Positions 8,719 to 21,013 of a stretch of 64,000 nt of DNA are shown piece after piece. Below the pieces are notes generated by a model. The model saw only the letters and a program-made list of their open reading frames with translations, was not told the origin of the DNA and searched no databases. The stretch comes from Opitutia bacterium (GTDB taxonomy: Bacteria > Verrucomicrobiota > Verrucomicrobiia > Opitutales > Opitutaceae): positions 186,001 to 250,000 of the forward strand of contig JACRHS010000020.1 of assembly GCA_016217595.1 (NCBI GenBank), written 5' to 3'. The first letter of the stretch is position 1; the number at the start of each line of letters is the position of its first letter. The position numbers and the translations under genes are program-made.

Positions 8719-9483
8719 ATGAAACTCGTCTCCTGGAACGTCAACGGCATCCGCGCCGTGTTGAAAAAGGGCCTCCTCGATTACCTCTCCACCTGCGACG
8801 CCGATGCGATCTGCCTGCAGGAGACCAAGGCCCACCCCGGCGATGTGCAGCACGTCCCCTGGCCCGCCGGCTACCAGGCCATCTGGAACAGCGCCGATAA
8901 AAAGGGCTACAGCGGCACCGTGATCTTCACCCGTCGCAAACCCAAGAGCGTCACGCTCGGCATCGGCGTTGCCGCACACGACACCGAGGGGCGCACCATC
9001 GCCGCCGAGTTCGCCGATTTCTGGCTCGTCAACGTCTACCAGCCCAACTCGCAGCGCGGCCTCACGCGGCTCGATTACCGCACGCAGGAGTGGGACCCGG
9101 CGTTTCTCGCGTTTCTGCGGAAACTGGAAAAGACCGGCAAGCCCGTCGTCTTCTGCGGCGACCTCAACGTCGCCCACGCCGAGATCGATCTCGCCAACCC
9201 CAAGACCAATCGCCGCAACGCCGGCTTCACCGACGAGGAGCGCACCAACTTCTCCACCTTGCTCGCGGCGGGTTTCGTCGACACGTTCCGCGAATTCGAG
9301 CCGGGGCCGGGCCACTACTCGTGGTGGAGCCAGATGGCCAACTGCCGCGCGCGTAACATCGGGTGGCGCGTCGATTATTTCGTCGCCAGCGCCGCGCTGA
9401 AACCCGCGTTGAAACGCGCGTGGATCAGTCCCGAGGTCATGGGCAGCGACCACTGCCCCGTGGGGCTGGAGCTCAAGGGATAA
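8719..9483 (+). CDS. xthA: Exodeoxyribonuclease III / AP endonuclease
   Basis: The Met at 8719 (MKLVSWNVNGIRAVL) is the conserved family start and gives 254 residues; the 13 residues before it in the open frame are not family sequence. All catalytic blocks of the Mg2+-dependent EEP nuclease family are present: NVNGIR, LQETK, YSGTVIF, NVYQPNS, GDLNVAHAEIDL, YSWWS with NIGWRVDY, and SDHCPV. The length is normal. The enzyme cuts 5' of abasic sites and has 3'-5' exonuclease activity in base excision repair. It is divergently arranged to the binding-protein/permease fusion with fewer than 100 bp between starts. Confidence 0.96.
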   Translation: MKLVSWNVNGIRAVLKKGLLDYLSTCDADAICLQETKAHPGDVQHVPWPAGYQAIWNSADKKGYSGTVIFTRRKPKSVTLGIGVAAHDTEGRTIAAEFADFWLVNVYQPNSQRGLTRLDYRTQEWDPAFLAFLRKLEKTGKPVVFCGDLNVAHAEIDLANPKTNRRNAGFTDEERTNFSTLLAAGFVDTFREFEPGPGHYSWWSQMANCRARNIGWRVDYFVASAALKPALKRAWISPEVMGSDHCPVGLELKG

Positions 9484-9522
9484 CTCGCCCGGCGGGCTGT
9501 CGCGCTCCAACGCGCCGCCCGC

Positions 9523-11490
9523 TCAGTCGAACGCCACCAGCCGGCCGTCGTACCGCACCACGCGACGACCGAGCCGCGCGGTGGCGGCCAGGCCTTCACC
9601 GCTGCGTTTCACCTCGGGCGCAGCGCCGCGTTGCACGGTCATGATCACAAAAAAATCCCCATCGCCGTCGACCGCCACGGTGTCGGTCCATTCGCCGCGC
9701 GCCACGGTGATATGCGGCTTGGCCGGGGTGAGGACGGTCGCGCGCAACGAGGCGCCGTTGGCCGCGCGCAATTCAAAGCCGTCGGGGCGCAACTTCACGT
9801 CGCGCTCGCGCGTGTGCAGCAACCAGCGCCGCGCCGGGCCGCCGGCGATGCGGTCGACCACCGCCGCCACGACCGGCGCACCGCCCTCGCCGGAGTAATC
9901 CACCGCCCAAACTCGTTGCGCGCGAATGCCGAGATCGAGCGTGGGTTCGAGGCGCGCGGGCCGGCCGTCGGTCGGCGCCACGGTGTACACCGCATCGAGG
10001 TCGAGCGCGACCGCGCCCGAGCCGTCGGGATGCGCGAACGCCTCCAGCACGCGGCCCGGGAGCCAGCCGTGCGTGCCGGGGATGACCACGACGTTTTCGC
10101 GTTCGCGGGAAACGGTCTCCACGTCGGCGCGGTCGCGCTGGCGTTGCACGGCCCACTGGCCGCCGAGCGCGTAGAGGCGGAAGCTGCCGGCGTCGGCAAA
10201 TGAATCGAAACCGCGGGACGGCCAGACGTTGGCGGTAAACGCCGCGACGCAGTCCCCCGCATCCACCCATGCGTTGCGAAAAAAGAACATTCCGGCGCGG
10301 TCGTCGCGCCACATCCGCGACACCGCCACGCCCGGATTGAGCGCGGTCTCGGCAAACGGATAATACCGCAGGGCGAACAACGCATCGCCGGGCTTCTGCA
10401 CATCGAACGTGCGGTCGCCGTTGAGGCCGAAGGTGCGGTCGAAGAGCCATTGCAACGCACCGCGGCTGGCGGCATCGGTCAGGCCGAAGAGCGCCACCGT
10501 GTCGCCGCCGTGCGCGTCGTCGCGCTCCCAAGCCGTCAACGGGCGGCCGGCGGCCGGCGAAAACAGCGTCGCGCCAAAGCCCACCAGCTCCGGTCCGGCG
10601 CCCGGCGCGGCGGGCGGCAACAACTGCATCGTGTAGAGCGGAGCGAACCAGCGGGCGGCGGATTGCGCGGCGAGGTCCTCCGCCTGCAACTGCCGCCACG
10701 CGAGTAGAAACGCACCCAAGCCCTGACTGAGCGACACGCGCAACGCCTCGAAACCGGCGCGCGGCCAGCCGCGTTCGCCGTATTCGGCAAGGTGCCGACC
10801 AACGGCACTGCGCGCCGCGCGAGCACAGGCCACCGTGTCTGCGGCGGCCCCTCGGTCACCAACGACCGCCAACGCCGCCAACCCGGCCGCCGAGCTCGCG
10901 AGCGCATAGTCGCCGCTCGCGGGCGACAACGGACTCGCCGGATCGCCACGCAGCAATTGGCCCGCGATTTCGGACAACGCCCGGGCGACCACCGCACGGC
11001 GCTCCGCCGGCCAGGTCTCGGCGCAAAGATCGTAGGCAAGCGCGACGCCGACTGTCGCAGATGCGCGCCAGCGCACCGGCGCCGGTTCGCTCCATAGTTT
11101 CCACTCGCGGCCGCCAGCGGGATCGGTCCACGCCTTGCGGTCGTCGATGGTGGCTTCGCACAATTCCAGCGCCCGCATGGCCGCGGCAGCATCTTCGTTC
11201 AATGCATACCGCAACGCCCAGCCCGCCGCGTGCTGCCCCTGCCCCAAAGGCGTCGGCGTGTCGGCCAGCAGCGCATCGAGCCGCGCGACGATGGCCTGGC
11301 CGGCGGGGGTGCGTTGATGCGAACGTAGTTCGGCGAGATCGGTGCGTTTGAAAAAAAGCCGCGGATGCCCGACCTGCCGGGGCGCCGGTGCGGCCCAACC
11401 CGCCAGCACCGCGAGCCCGAAGAACCAAAACCCAAAACACAGGCGGCCGAAAACAGCGAGGGGCGGGCGCGGCGGAGTCATCGCCTTCAT
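9523..11490 (-). CDS. Secreted heparinase II/III or alginate-lyase-like protein
   Basis: I chose Met 11490 (MKAMTPPRPPL) because a signal peptide follows (LCFGFWFFGLAVLAGWAAPAP); the frame is open to 11634 but the extra 48 residues look non-coding. This leaves about 655 residues. The mature N-terminus HPRLFFKRTDLAELRSH is the pattern usually seen at the start of (alpha/alpha)-toroid lyases of the alginate-lyase/heparinase II-III group. The middle is alpha-helical (AYDLCAETWPAERRAVVARALSEIA) and the C-terminal half is beta-rich, with MFFFRNAWVDAGDCVAAFTANVWPS and a Trp/Asp-rich sheet domain, as in heparinase II/III. Substrate is unknown and I cannot confidently assign catalytic Tyr, His or Asn. 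A role in extracellular polysaccharide breakdown is inferred. It stands alone, convergent with xthA. Confidence 0.7.
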   Translation of the reverse strand: MKAMTPPRPPLAVFGRLCFGFWFFGLAVLAGWAAPAPRQVGHPRLFFKRTDLAELRSHQRTPAGQAIVARLDALLADTPTPLGQGQHAAGWALRYALNEDAAAAMRALELCEATIDDRKAWTDPAGGREWKLWSEPAPVRWRASATVGVALAYDLCAETWPAERRAVVARALSEIAGQLLRGDPASPLSPASGDYALASSAAGLAALAVVGDRGAAADTVACARAARSAVGRHLAEYGERGWPRAGFEALRVSLSQGLGAFLLAWRQLQAEDLAAQSAARWFAPLYTMQLLPPAAPGAGPELVGFGATLFSPAAGRPLTAWERDDAHGGDTVALFGLTDAASRGALQWLFDRTFGLNGDRTFDVQKPGDALFALRYYPFAETALNPGVAVSRMWRDDRAGMFFFRNAWVDAGDCVAAFTANVWPSRGFDSFADAGSFRLYALGGQWAVQRQRDRADVETVSRERENVVVIPGTHGWLPGRVLEAFAHPDGSGAVALDLDAVYTVAPTDGRPARLEPTLDLGIRAQRVWAVDYSGEGGAPVVAAVVDRIAGGPARRWLLHTRERDVKLRPDGFELRAANGASLRATVLTPAKPHITVARGEWTDTVAVDGDGDFFVIMTVQRGAAPEVKRSGEGLAATARLGRRVVRYDGRLVAFD

Positions 11491-11759
11491 GCATGAGCGT
11501 TTGCCCGGCCCACGGCAAGCGGTGGTTGCGGCGCAGGCAGAGCAAATCTGCGTAGCGACCGCGGTGCCGGCCTCCGCGGCATTTTTCCGGCAAATTGCGC
11601 CGCTGCAAACGGTACGGCGGCATGACCGCACCACGCCGGTTAATACCCTATCCTCTATGGACTTTGACCCGGCCCGGGGTAGCGTTAACTCGTACGGAAC
11701 AACAATTGCCTCAATCTCGCGTTTCAGGAAAGCCCCAGATTAGCCGAAATAGGTAACAG
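11491..11759. other. Divergent intergenic region between lyase-like gene and hybrid kinase
   Basis: About 270 bp separate the two divergent start codons. The stretch nearest the kinase gene is AT-richer than its surroundings. An AGGT about 9 bp before ATG 11760 may be the ribosome-binding site. I see no clear operator or RNA element. Confidence 0.5.
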
Positions 11760-14615
<2,856 letters not shown>

Positions 14616-14936
14616 GGGCGAACCAGCCTTGCACCCCGGGAATCACGGCTTTTTGCGGCGTCGAAACGGACAGACGCCAGGCAGAGAGGGCAGAGATCAT
14701 GCGGGGCTCTGGTTCCAGGAGAGCCAAACGGTTGAGCAAGTCCGCCGTGAAGCGCACTTGGCGACGGGACTCTTTCATGCAGGCCGCGCACACGGCGAAG
14801 GTCGCAGACCTCCTGGCACTCGCCAGAAAAGTGAGAAATACAGAGCCTGGCCTCACCAAGGAGTTGAGTCCCTAAAGGGAAACCCCAGAATAAATGACCA
14901 AGTAGTCCTCTTGTTAGAAATCCCAAGGTGCCCTCA
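14616..14936. other. Non-coding stretch, possibly decayed
   Basis: About 320 bp with no frame that resembles a known protein on either strand. Short open frames exist but have no recognisable domain. It precedes a gene remnant that carries a deletion scar, so it may be degraded coding DNA, but I could not identify a source. Confidence 0.5.
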
Positions 14937-15209
14937 ATGACTCCCGCCTCCGCCCCCCGCATTCTTGTGGTGGATGATACACCTGCAAAATTGCAGTTGT
15001 TGCACGGGATGTTGCAGGAGCTCGGTCATCGCGTGCGTCCGGTGACAAACATCCGAGATGCACGCAAGGCGATCTTCACCGATCCGCGCGATCAGAGCCG
15101 GATCGATTTCACCAAGCCAGAAACGGGCGAACACACTTTTTGGTTTACGCAGCCCAAAGCGGAGGTCGACGACACCATACCTGCGGCCTCCCGGATCATA
15201 ACACCATGA
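14937..15209 (+). pseudogene. Internally deleted receiver-histidine kinase remnant
   Basis: The frame starting at ATG 14928 or 14937 gives about 90 residues. The first 40 or so (RILVVDDTPAKLQLLHGMLQ) are the beginning of a receiver domain with the acidic pair DD, but the phospho-acceptor Asp, the Thr/Ser and the Lys are all missing. The end contains GEHTFWFTQPKAEV, which resembles the last strand of a histidine-kinase ATPase domain (usual form GxGSTFWFTLP). The simplest reading is that a REC-HisKA-HATPase gene has lost its middle in frame. The stop codon TGA overlaps the ATG of the following LuxR-type regulator (ATGA), the coupling expected if this was that regulator's kinase. The roughly 25 residues between the two ends are unassigned. 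It could alternatively be an assembly artefact or a short gene of its own. Confidence 0.65.
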
Positions 15210-15877
15210 ACAAAACCACCCGCATCCTGCTCGTGGACGACCACGAATTTCTCCGCCAAGGCCTTCGGGTCTTCATCGAAGGCCAGACCGGATGTCAGGT
15301 GGTCGCCGAGGCCGCGAGCGCAGAAGAGGCCCTGGCATGCCTGCCAACCACGCCGGTTGACTTGGTGGTGATGGATTTGGACCTGCCGGGCGAGGACGGC
15401 ATGACGGCGATGGTGACGATCAAAGCCCGCTGGCCCCGAACGAAAGTGATCATTCTCTCCGGCAAAACTTCGCGCCGGGACGAGCCGAGCGAAGTGCAAC
15501 GGGCGCTGCTCGCCGGGGCAGATGGGTTTGTCAGCAAGCAGGACGGCGCAGAGTTTTTCGCACCGGCGCTGCATGCGATCCAGCGGGGAAAATGTTATCT
15601 CAGCCCCGAACCCACCACCGAGTTGATCGCCACCATGCGCGCCCAGGCCGCCAAGGCGGCGCAACCCGGCCCTGTCCTCAGCGAACGCGAATACTCGGTG
15701 CTGCTGCGACTCGGCGAAGGCGCAAGCTACAAGGATATCGCCGCTGACCTGGAGCTGAGTGTGAAATCAGTGGAGACCTTCCGCACCCGAGGCATGAAAA
15801 AGCTCGGCCTCAAAACGCGCGAAGAGCTGGTGCGTTACACCCGCCAGCCGGGCCTGCCAGCGCCTTCGTCCGCCTAG
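15206..15877 (+). CDS. LuxR/NarL-type response regulator
   Basis: Start Met 15206 (MNKTTRILLVDDHEF) overlaps the preceding stop codon; 223 residues. The receiver domain has the acidic pair DD, the phospho-acceptor Asp in VVMDLDLPGEDG, the Ser in ILSGK and the Lys in FVSKQD. The C-terminal helix-turn-helix is of the GerE/LuxR class (LSEREYSVLLRLGEGASYKDIAADLELSVKSVETFRTRGMKKLGL). It should be a phosphorylation-activated DNA-binding regulator. The natural partner kinase would be the gene directly upstream, of which only a deletion remnant remains, so this regulator may be an orphan or be served by the hybrid kinase 0.6 kb upstream (inference). Confidence 0.95.
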   Translation: MNKTTRILLVDDHEFLRQGLRVFIEGQTGCQVVAEAASAEEALACLPTTPVDLVVMDLDLPGEDGMTAMVTIKARWPRTKVIILSGKTSRRDEPSEVQRALLAGADGFVSKQDGAEFFAPALHAIQRGKCYLSPEPTTELIATMRAQAAKAAQPGPVLSEREYSVLLRLGEGASYKDIAADLELSVKSVETFRTRGMKKLGLKTREELVRYTRQPGLPAPSSA

Positions 15878-15984
15878 CGGCTGGCGCCACGTACTGCGGC
15901 GCGTGGATTTTCTCCTGGCTGACGTCAGGTGGTTTCCTGACGCAGGTCCGGCTTCTCCTGCCCCCCGGTTTCCCCCAAGAGGCC

Positions 15985-15990
15985 TATAAT
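15985..15990 (+). promoter_or_regulatory. TATAAT -10-like box directly before the receiver gene
   Basis: A consensus -10 hexamer sits 6 bp before ATG 15997, so transcription from it would begin at or next to the A of the start codon and produce a leaderless mRNA. No good -35 box is visible 15-19 bp upstream, which lowers confidence. Confidence 0.35.
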
Positions 15991-15996
15991 CGGGGC

Positions 15997-16389
15997 ATGG
16001 CAAAAATTCTCATCACGGATGACGACGTGGGTCTGCGATCCGCACTACGGCTCACGGTCGAGCGTCAGCAACATGTGGTGGCAGAGGCTAAAAACGGTCG
16101 TGAAGCCATTGAATGGCTGCGACGGGATCAATTCGATCTCGTGTTTCTCGATCTGCTCATGCCCGAGCAGGATGGTATCGAGACCCTGACCGCAATGCGC
16201 GAGATGCGCCAGCCACCCAAGATCATCATGATGTCCGATGGCGGCAATCTGGGCCTGGGCCTATGCCTCCCCACCGCCCGGGGATTCGGCGTTAAACATT
16301 TTCTAAGAAAGCCCTTTTCCCTCCGCGAACTGCTCGAGGTCATGAACGCCGTGCTGGCCGACGGTGGCCCCCAGACGCAGGGCAGCTGA
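15997..16389 (+). CDS. Single-domain response regulator
   Basis: Encodes 130 residues consisting of one receiver domain only. Acidic residues are in ILITDDDVG, the phospho-acceptor Asp is in LVFLDLLMPEQDG, the Ser is in MMSDGG, and the Lys is in FLRKPFS. It has no output domain, so it is either a CheY-like motor-binding protein, a phosphate sink, or an intermediate in a relay. The next gene is cheW, about 105 bp downstream on the same strand, which favours a role in the chemosensory block. It has no visible Shine-Dalgarno sequence and a -10-like box immediately before the start codon. Confidence 0.93.
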   Translation: MAKILITDDDVGLRSALRLTVERQQHVVAEAKNGREAIEWLRRDQFDLVFLDLLMPEQDGIETLTAMREMRQPPKIIMMSDGGNLGLGLCLPTARGFGVKHFLRKPFSLRELLEVMNAVLADGGPQTQGS

Positions 16390-16495
16390 GCCCACCCCAA
16401 GCATCTGTCAGGGAAAAACCGGACACCGGTCGGTTATTTCCCGAAAAAAGAACCCTCAACACTTACCGAACAACACTTTGCTCGCTCAAAACGCC

Positions 16496-17032
16496 ATGAA
16501 TCCCACCTCCACCAGTCCCGCGCAATCCATCGGCTCCAACGGGCAGGATCTCGCAGGCAAATACCTGACCTTCGTCGTCGGCCAGCAGAGCTATGGACTC
16601 CCCGTGCTCCAAGTGCGCGAGATCATCCGCCTGCTCCGCATCACTCCCGTGCCGCAGCTGCCCGCCTTTGTCCGTGGGGTGGTCAATCTGCGCGGCCGCG
16701 TTATCCCTGTCATGGATCTTCGGGTACGCCTGGGCATCGACCGGCCTGAGGATCTTGAACGCACCTGCATCATTGTCACCCAGGTGTCGCTCGGGCAGGA
16801 CCGGCACAAGGCATCCATGGGCATGGTGGTCGATGCCGTGGAGGAGGTCGTGAACATCGCCCCGGGCGACATCGATCGGCCGCCTGCTTTCGGCAACGGC
16901 GTCGCCGTCAGTGCGGATTTCATCCTCGGCATGGGCCGCATCAAGGGAGCCGTGAAGACGCTGCTCGATCTCGACCGGGTCGTCGCCGACGAATCGGTTC
17001 TGCCCTCAACGCCTCATTCGCTGCCGGTCTGA
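16496..17032 (+). CDS. cheW: Chemotaxis coupling protein CheW
   Basis: The Met at 16496 (MNPTSTSPAQ) gives 178 residues; the open frame reaches upstream to 16364 but overlaps the preceding gene without family sequence. The CheW core is complete: KYLTFVVGQQSYGLPVLQVREIIRL, VRGVVNLRGRVIPVMDLRVRLG, and MVVDAVEEVVNI. It links chemoreceptors to the kinase CheA. The gene lies 69 bp upstream of a chemoreceptor. No cheA occurs in the window, so its kinase partner must be encoded elsewhere. Confidence 0.95.
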   Translation: MNPTSTSPAQSIGSNGQDLAGKYLTFVVGQQSYGLPVLQVREIIRLLRITPVPQLPAFVRGVVNLRGRVIPVMDLRVRLGIDRPEDLERTCIIVTQVSLGQDRHKASMGMVVDAVEEVVNIAPGDIDRPPAFGNGVAVSADFILGMGRIKGAVKTLLDLDRVVADESVLPSTPHSLPV

Positions 17033-17101
17033 TCCCAGTCGCAAGCCACGTTCAACCCCAAAATCCCAAAGCGCGGCCAACCCTTAAAAATCTATACTCC
17101 C

Positions 17102-18817
17102 ATGAAACTCTCCCAGCTCAGCCTCCAGACCAAACTCGTCAGCGCCTTCTGCCTTTGCGCAGTGGGAACCATCGCCCTCGGAATTTTCGGCTATTACCAA
17201 ATCAATAAACTGGGCTCCGCCTTGTATGAGATCGGGGCGGTGCGCCTGCCCAGCATTCAGGGCCTCGCCTTGATCCAGGAGGCCCAGACCGCGATCGCCG
17301 GGGCCGAAAGCGGGTTGCTGACCACGGAGTTGGCGGCGGCGGATCGCGCCCAGCTTCACAAAAACATCGAATCCGCCTGGGCACGCGTGGACCACGGTTG
17401 GAAGGAATACGAACCCCTGCCCCAGAGCGAGGAGGAGGCGGAGACCTGGAAGAAATTCGTACCTGCCTGGCAGGCCTGGCAACGGGACCATCTCGTCTAC
17501 ATGCAGCTGGTGAAAGACTATGAGGCCAAAGTGGCCGCCAGCGCGCCGGCGATTGAGCTGACCGCCCTGCACCACAAGATGATCGAGCAGACACACGTGG
17601 TGAACGCCAAGACCCTCAGAGCCGCCCAGGCGCTCTTGGAAAAAATTTCCCGCATCAATGACCAGATCGCGGAGGAATCCAAACAGAACTCCATCGCCAA
17701 GCAGTCAGACATGCACTTCGTGCAAAATCTGATGCTCGGCAGCTCTCTGGCCTGTTTGGCGGGAGCCATCGCCCTCGGCGTGCTGCTGGCGCGTTCTCTG
17801 TCCAAACCGATCAAGCTGGCGACGGATCTGCTGGCCTCCGGTTCTGAGCAGATCGTGAGTTCGGCAGCACAAGTGGCTTCCGCGAGCCAGATCCTCGCAT
17901 CGGGCGCCAGCGAACAAGCCGCCTCCATTGAGGAAACCAGCGCGACCATGGAAGAGCTCTCCTCCATGACGCAACGCAACGCGCAAAACTCCAGTGATAT
18001 CGACCATATCATGTCCCATGAGGCGGCACCCAATTTCCAGGTCATCCATGATCGCATCGCAAAGATGAAGACCACCATCACCGCTACGGTGAATGCGAGT
18101 CAGGAGACCGCCAAGATCATCAAGACCATCGACGAGATCGCCTTTCAGACCAACATCCTTGCCCTCAACGCCGCCGTCGAAGCAGCGCGGGCAGGCGAGG
18201 CGGGCGCCGGCTTTGCGGTGGTCGCCGACGAGGTCCGCAGCCTCGCCCAACGCAGCGCCCAGGCCGCCAAGGAAACCGCCCGGCTCATCGAAGACTCCAA
18301 CCAGCGTATTCACGAATCGAGCATGCTCAATCAGCAGGTCGTCGAGGCCCTCGATGAGAATGCCAAAATCGCCCAAAAAGTCGGCAAGTTCATCGCAGAG
18401 ATGTCTGCCGCCTCACGAGAGCAGGCCCAGGGAATCAGCCAGGTTAACACCGCCATCGTGGAGATGGACAAAGTCACGCAAAGCAACGCCGCCAGCGCCG
18501 AGGAAAGCGCCAGTGCTGCCGAGGAGCTCAATGCCCAGGCCGTGACCATGCGTGAGTCGTCGCAAAAGCTCATGGCCCTGGTGACCGGGCGCCACGTAGA
18601 GGAGGCGGAGGAGGTTACGACCGCCCCCAAGATCGAGGAGAAACCGTCCGCCGTCAGGTCCGGCGGGACGAACGGCAAACGCCACGCATTTACCTCCCCG
18701 CGCTTCAAGTTGGGGACAAAAAAGACCGGTTACTCCCAGCTGAACGGCCGCAAAGCCGCACCCAGCCCAGAAACCACCAGCCCGCGCGCTGAGGCCCTCG
18801 GACACTTCTTCGCCTGA
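17102..18817 (+). CDS. Methyl-accepting chemotaxis protein (receptor 1)
   Basis: Encodes 571 residues. Membrane segments are near 12-32 and 205-228 and enclose a mostly helical periplasmic domain of about 170 residues, probably a four-helix-bundle sensor. Only a short HAMP-like stretch follows ([19 protein letters not shown]). The signalling tip is canonical: [38 protein letters not shown] Thr/Lys/Pro-rich tail of about 70 residues ends the protein and no NWETF-type CheR tether is seen. It sits between cheW and a receiver gene. Its tip-coding DNA is almost identical to that of receptor 2 downstream, including third codon positions. TATACT lies only 3 bp before the ATG. Ligand unknown. Confidence 0.95.
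   Translation: MKLSQLSLQTKLVSAFCLCAVGTIALGIFGYYQINKLGSALYEIGAVRLPSIQGLALIQEAQTAIAGAESGLLTTELAAADRAQLHKNIESAWARVDHGWKEYEPLPQSEEEAETWKKFVPAWQAWQRDHLVYMQLVKDYEAKVAASAPAIELTALHHKMIEQTHVVNAKTLRAAQALLEKISRINDQIAEESKQNSIAKQSDMHFVQNLMLGSSLACLAGAIALGVLLARSLSKPIKLATDLLASGSEQIVSSAAQVASASQILASGASEQAASIEETSATMEELSSMTQRNAQNSSDIDHIMSHEAAPNFQVIHDRIAKMKTTITATVNASQETAKIIKTIDEIAFQTNILALNAAVEAARAGEAGAGFAVVADEVRSLAQRSAQAAKETARLIEDSNQRIHESSMLNQQVVEALDENAKIAQKVGKFIAEMSAASREQAQGISQVNTAIVEMDKVTQSNAASAEESASAAEELNAQAVTMRESSQKLMALVTGRHVEEAEEVTTAPKIEEKPSAVRSGGTNGKRHAFTSPRFKLGTKKTGYSQLNGRKAAPSPETTSPRAEALGHFFA
18111..18260 (+). repeat. Receptor-tip DNA repeat, copy 1
   Basis: This segment of receptor 1 and nt 20273-20421 of receptor 2 are nearly identical at DNA level; the inner 64-bp part coding for [21 protein letters not shown] differs by about one base. 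Synonymous sites are conserved too, which suggests recent duplication or gene conversion. Confidence 0.8.
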
Positions 18818-18849
18818 TCCCCGCAGGCCCATCACGCCTTTCCTTCATC

Positions 18850-19278
18850 ATGTCAAAGATCCTCCTTGTCGAAGACGACGGTCAAATCCGCGCACTTCTG
18901 AAACGCATCCTCGAGAAACAGAATCATAGTGTTCAAGAGGCGCCGCACGGGCGGGAAGCGCTGGCGCTGCTTGCCTCGGAACTCCCGGACCTGGTCATCA
19001 CCGACATGTTCATGCCCGAGATGGACGGACTGGAGTTCATCGAGCAAATGCTGGCGCGCCATCCAGGCCTGCCCTTTGTCGCGATCTCTGGCGAAGGAGG
19101 TCTCGATGCAGAGGTTTTCCTGCGGATCGCGCGCTACCGCGGCGCGCATGGCATCCTGCAAAAACCATTTGGCGTTTTCGAGTTACAGGCGGCGCTGGAA
19201 CGCGTGCTGAAAATGTCCAGCGACCTAAAGTCTTCGCAGCCACAAGAGCAGCCGCTCCCGCAAATGATCTCCCCTTAG
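18850..19278 (+). CDS. Single-domain response regulator
   Basis: Encodes 142 residues, a receiver domain with a short Gln/Pro-rich tail. The acidic pocket is in [11 protein letters not shown], the phospho-acceptor Asp is in [14 protein letters not shown], the Ser is in AISGEGG, and the Lys is in ILQKPFG. No output domain. It starts 32 bp after receptor 1 and ends about 50 bp before receptor 2, so all three are probably one transcript. It may deliver the receptor signal to a target outside the window or act as a phosphate sink. Confidence 0.93.
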   Translation: MSKILLVEDDGQIRALLKRILEKQNHSVQEAPHGREALALLASELPDLVITDMFMPEMDGLEFIEQMLARHPGLPFVAISGEGGLDAEVFLRIARYRGAHGILQKPFGVFELQAALERVLKMSSDLKSSQPQEQPLPQMISP

Positions 19279-19330
19279 CCCAACGCACATCAATCCAACG
19301 CCCCTGACTGCGTTCAGCACCACATTTATC

Positions 19331-20869
19331 ATGCCACATCTCACCGTCGGCAAACGAGTCCTCCTCACCACCGCACTGCTCTGCATCGCCCTTCTGGGCG
19401 TCGGACTCTTCGCGGTCAACCGGCTCTACAGCCTCAAACGGGTCACCGATTCGATCGTCTATGACGCGCTCCCGGGGGTGTTCATCTCCGGACGCCTCAA
19501 CGACCGGCAGGCCCAGAATCAAACCCTGCTCACCCGCATGCTGGGCACCACCACGTCCGAGCAACGCAAACAGATTCGCGATCAGATCGCGATCAACAGC
19601 GCGGCCAACTCTGCAGACGTGAAGGCCTACGAGGCCACGATCTTCGCGGACGAGAATCGAAAGCTGTTCGATGCCTTCAACAGCCATCGCAAACCCTTCC
19701 TTGAGGTCCGCTCCAAATATTTCGAGCTCGTGGAACGTGACCCCGCGCAGGCCGCGACTTACTTCGACGCGACCGTCATGCCCGCGTTTCAAGCCTATGC
19801 CAAGGCGGGCGACGCGCTCCAACAATTCAATATCCTAGACGCACAGGCCAAAGGACCGGAAGCGGCCACCCAGATGCGCACCGCCGTCGCCAAGATCCTG
19901 ATCGCCACGGCCGTGGGCTTGCTGGCCGGAATCGCGCTCTCCTTCCTCTGCATTCGCAGCATCGTGAAAGTGCTGACCGGTCTGTCCGATTCGCTGGATA
20001 TGGGCACGCAGCAGGCGACCTCATCCGCCGCACAAGTGACGGCCGCCAGCCAGACCCTGGCCCAGGGCGCGAGCGAGCAAGCCGCCTCCCTGGAGGAGAC
20101 GAGCGCCTCGCTGGAGGAGATTTCCAGCATGACCCGCCGCAACGCCGAAAACGCCCAACGCGCCAAGGATTTGGCCGGCGGCGCACGCCAGGCGGCAGAC
20201 ACCGGCGTGAGCGACATGCACGCGATGAAAATGTCGATGGATGAAATCAAAACTTCGAGCGACGACATCGCCAAAATCATCAAGACCATCGATGAGATCG
20301 CCTTTCAGACCAACATCCTTGCCCTCAACGCCGCCGTCGAAGCGGCGCGTGCTGGCGAGGCGGGCGCCGGCTTCGCAGTGGTCGCCGACGAAGTGCGCAG
20401 CCTGTCCCAACGCGCCGCACAAGCCGCCAAAGAGACGGCCAGCAAGATTGAGACCGCGATCTCGAAGACGACCCAAGGCGTGGAAATCAACAACAAGGTC
20501 GCCGCGAGCCTGACGCAGATCGCCACCCGCTCCCGGCAGGTGGACGAACTGGTGATCGAAATCGCCACCGCCTCGCGCGAACAGGAGCAAGGCATCGGAC
20601 AGGTTTCGACCGCCGTCTCGCAAATGGATCGGATCACGCAGACGAATGCCGCGAGCGCCGAAGAAAGTGCGAGTGCCGCGGAGGAGCTCAATGCCCAAGC
20701 CCACTCGTTGCAGGAGATGGTGGGCGAATTGCTCAAGCTAACCGGCCACGCCACCACCCGGAAGCACGTCAAAACCGAAGCGTCCCAACCGGCCACGGCA
20801 TCGCGGAAACGCAAGCCGCAGCGCACCCTGTTCCTTTCGCCAACGCCCCACCTGGAGAGAGCTTATTGA
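19331..20869 (+). CDS. Methyl-accepting chemotaxis protein (receptor 2)
   Basis: Encodes 512 residues. Membrane segments at about 10-28 and 190-212 bound a helical periplasmic sensor (about 160 residues, four-helix-bundle type, including [24 protein letters not shown]). There is no full HAMP domain. The coiled-coil signalling part is complete, with [39 protein letters not shown], and ends with a short basic tail. The signalling half is close to receptor 1 but the sensor half is divergent, as after duplication with ligand-domain change. Last gene of the chemosensory block. Confidence 0.95.
   Translation: MPHLTVGKRVLLTTALLCIALLGVGLFAVNRLYSLKRVTDSIVYDALPGVFISGRLNDRQAQNQTLLTRMLGTTTSEQRKQIRDQIAINSAANSADVKAYEATIFADENRKLFDAFNSHRKPFLEVRSKYFELVERDPAQAATYFDATVMPAFQAYAKAGDALQQFNILDAQAKGPEAATQMRTAVAKILIATAVGLLAGIALSFLCIRSIVKVLTGLSDSLDMGTQQATSSAAQVTAASQTLAQGASEQAASLEETSASLEEISSMTRRNAENAQRAKDLAGGARQAADTGVSDMHAMKMSMDEIKTSSDDIAKIIKTIDEIAFQTNILALNAAVEAARAGEAGAGFAVVADEVRSLSQRAAQAAKETASKIETAISKTTQGVEINNKVAASLTQIATRSRQVDELVIEIATASREQEQGIGQVSTAVSQMDRITQTNAASAEESASAAEELNAQAHSLQEMVGELLKLTGHATTRKHVKTEASQPATASRKRKPQRTLFLSPTPHLERAY
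20273..20421 (+). repeat. Receptor-tip DNA repeat, copy 2
   Basis: Partner of the repeat at 18111-18260. Similarity drops quickly outside the signalling tip. Confidence 0.8.
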
Positions 20870-21013
20870 GGTAGAACCATGCGCCCGGGTAGTAACGAAG
20901 CCTGAACGGCTGAAGCAACACCTAGAACCGCACCCGAAACCGGCATTGGCCGCTGCCGGTCGCGGGCGCTTGGAAATGGAGCCAGCCAGCGGCTCGTCCA
21001 CATCACTCCAGCG

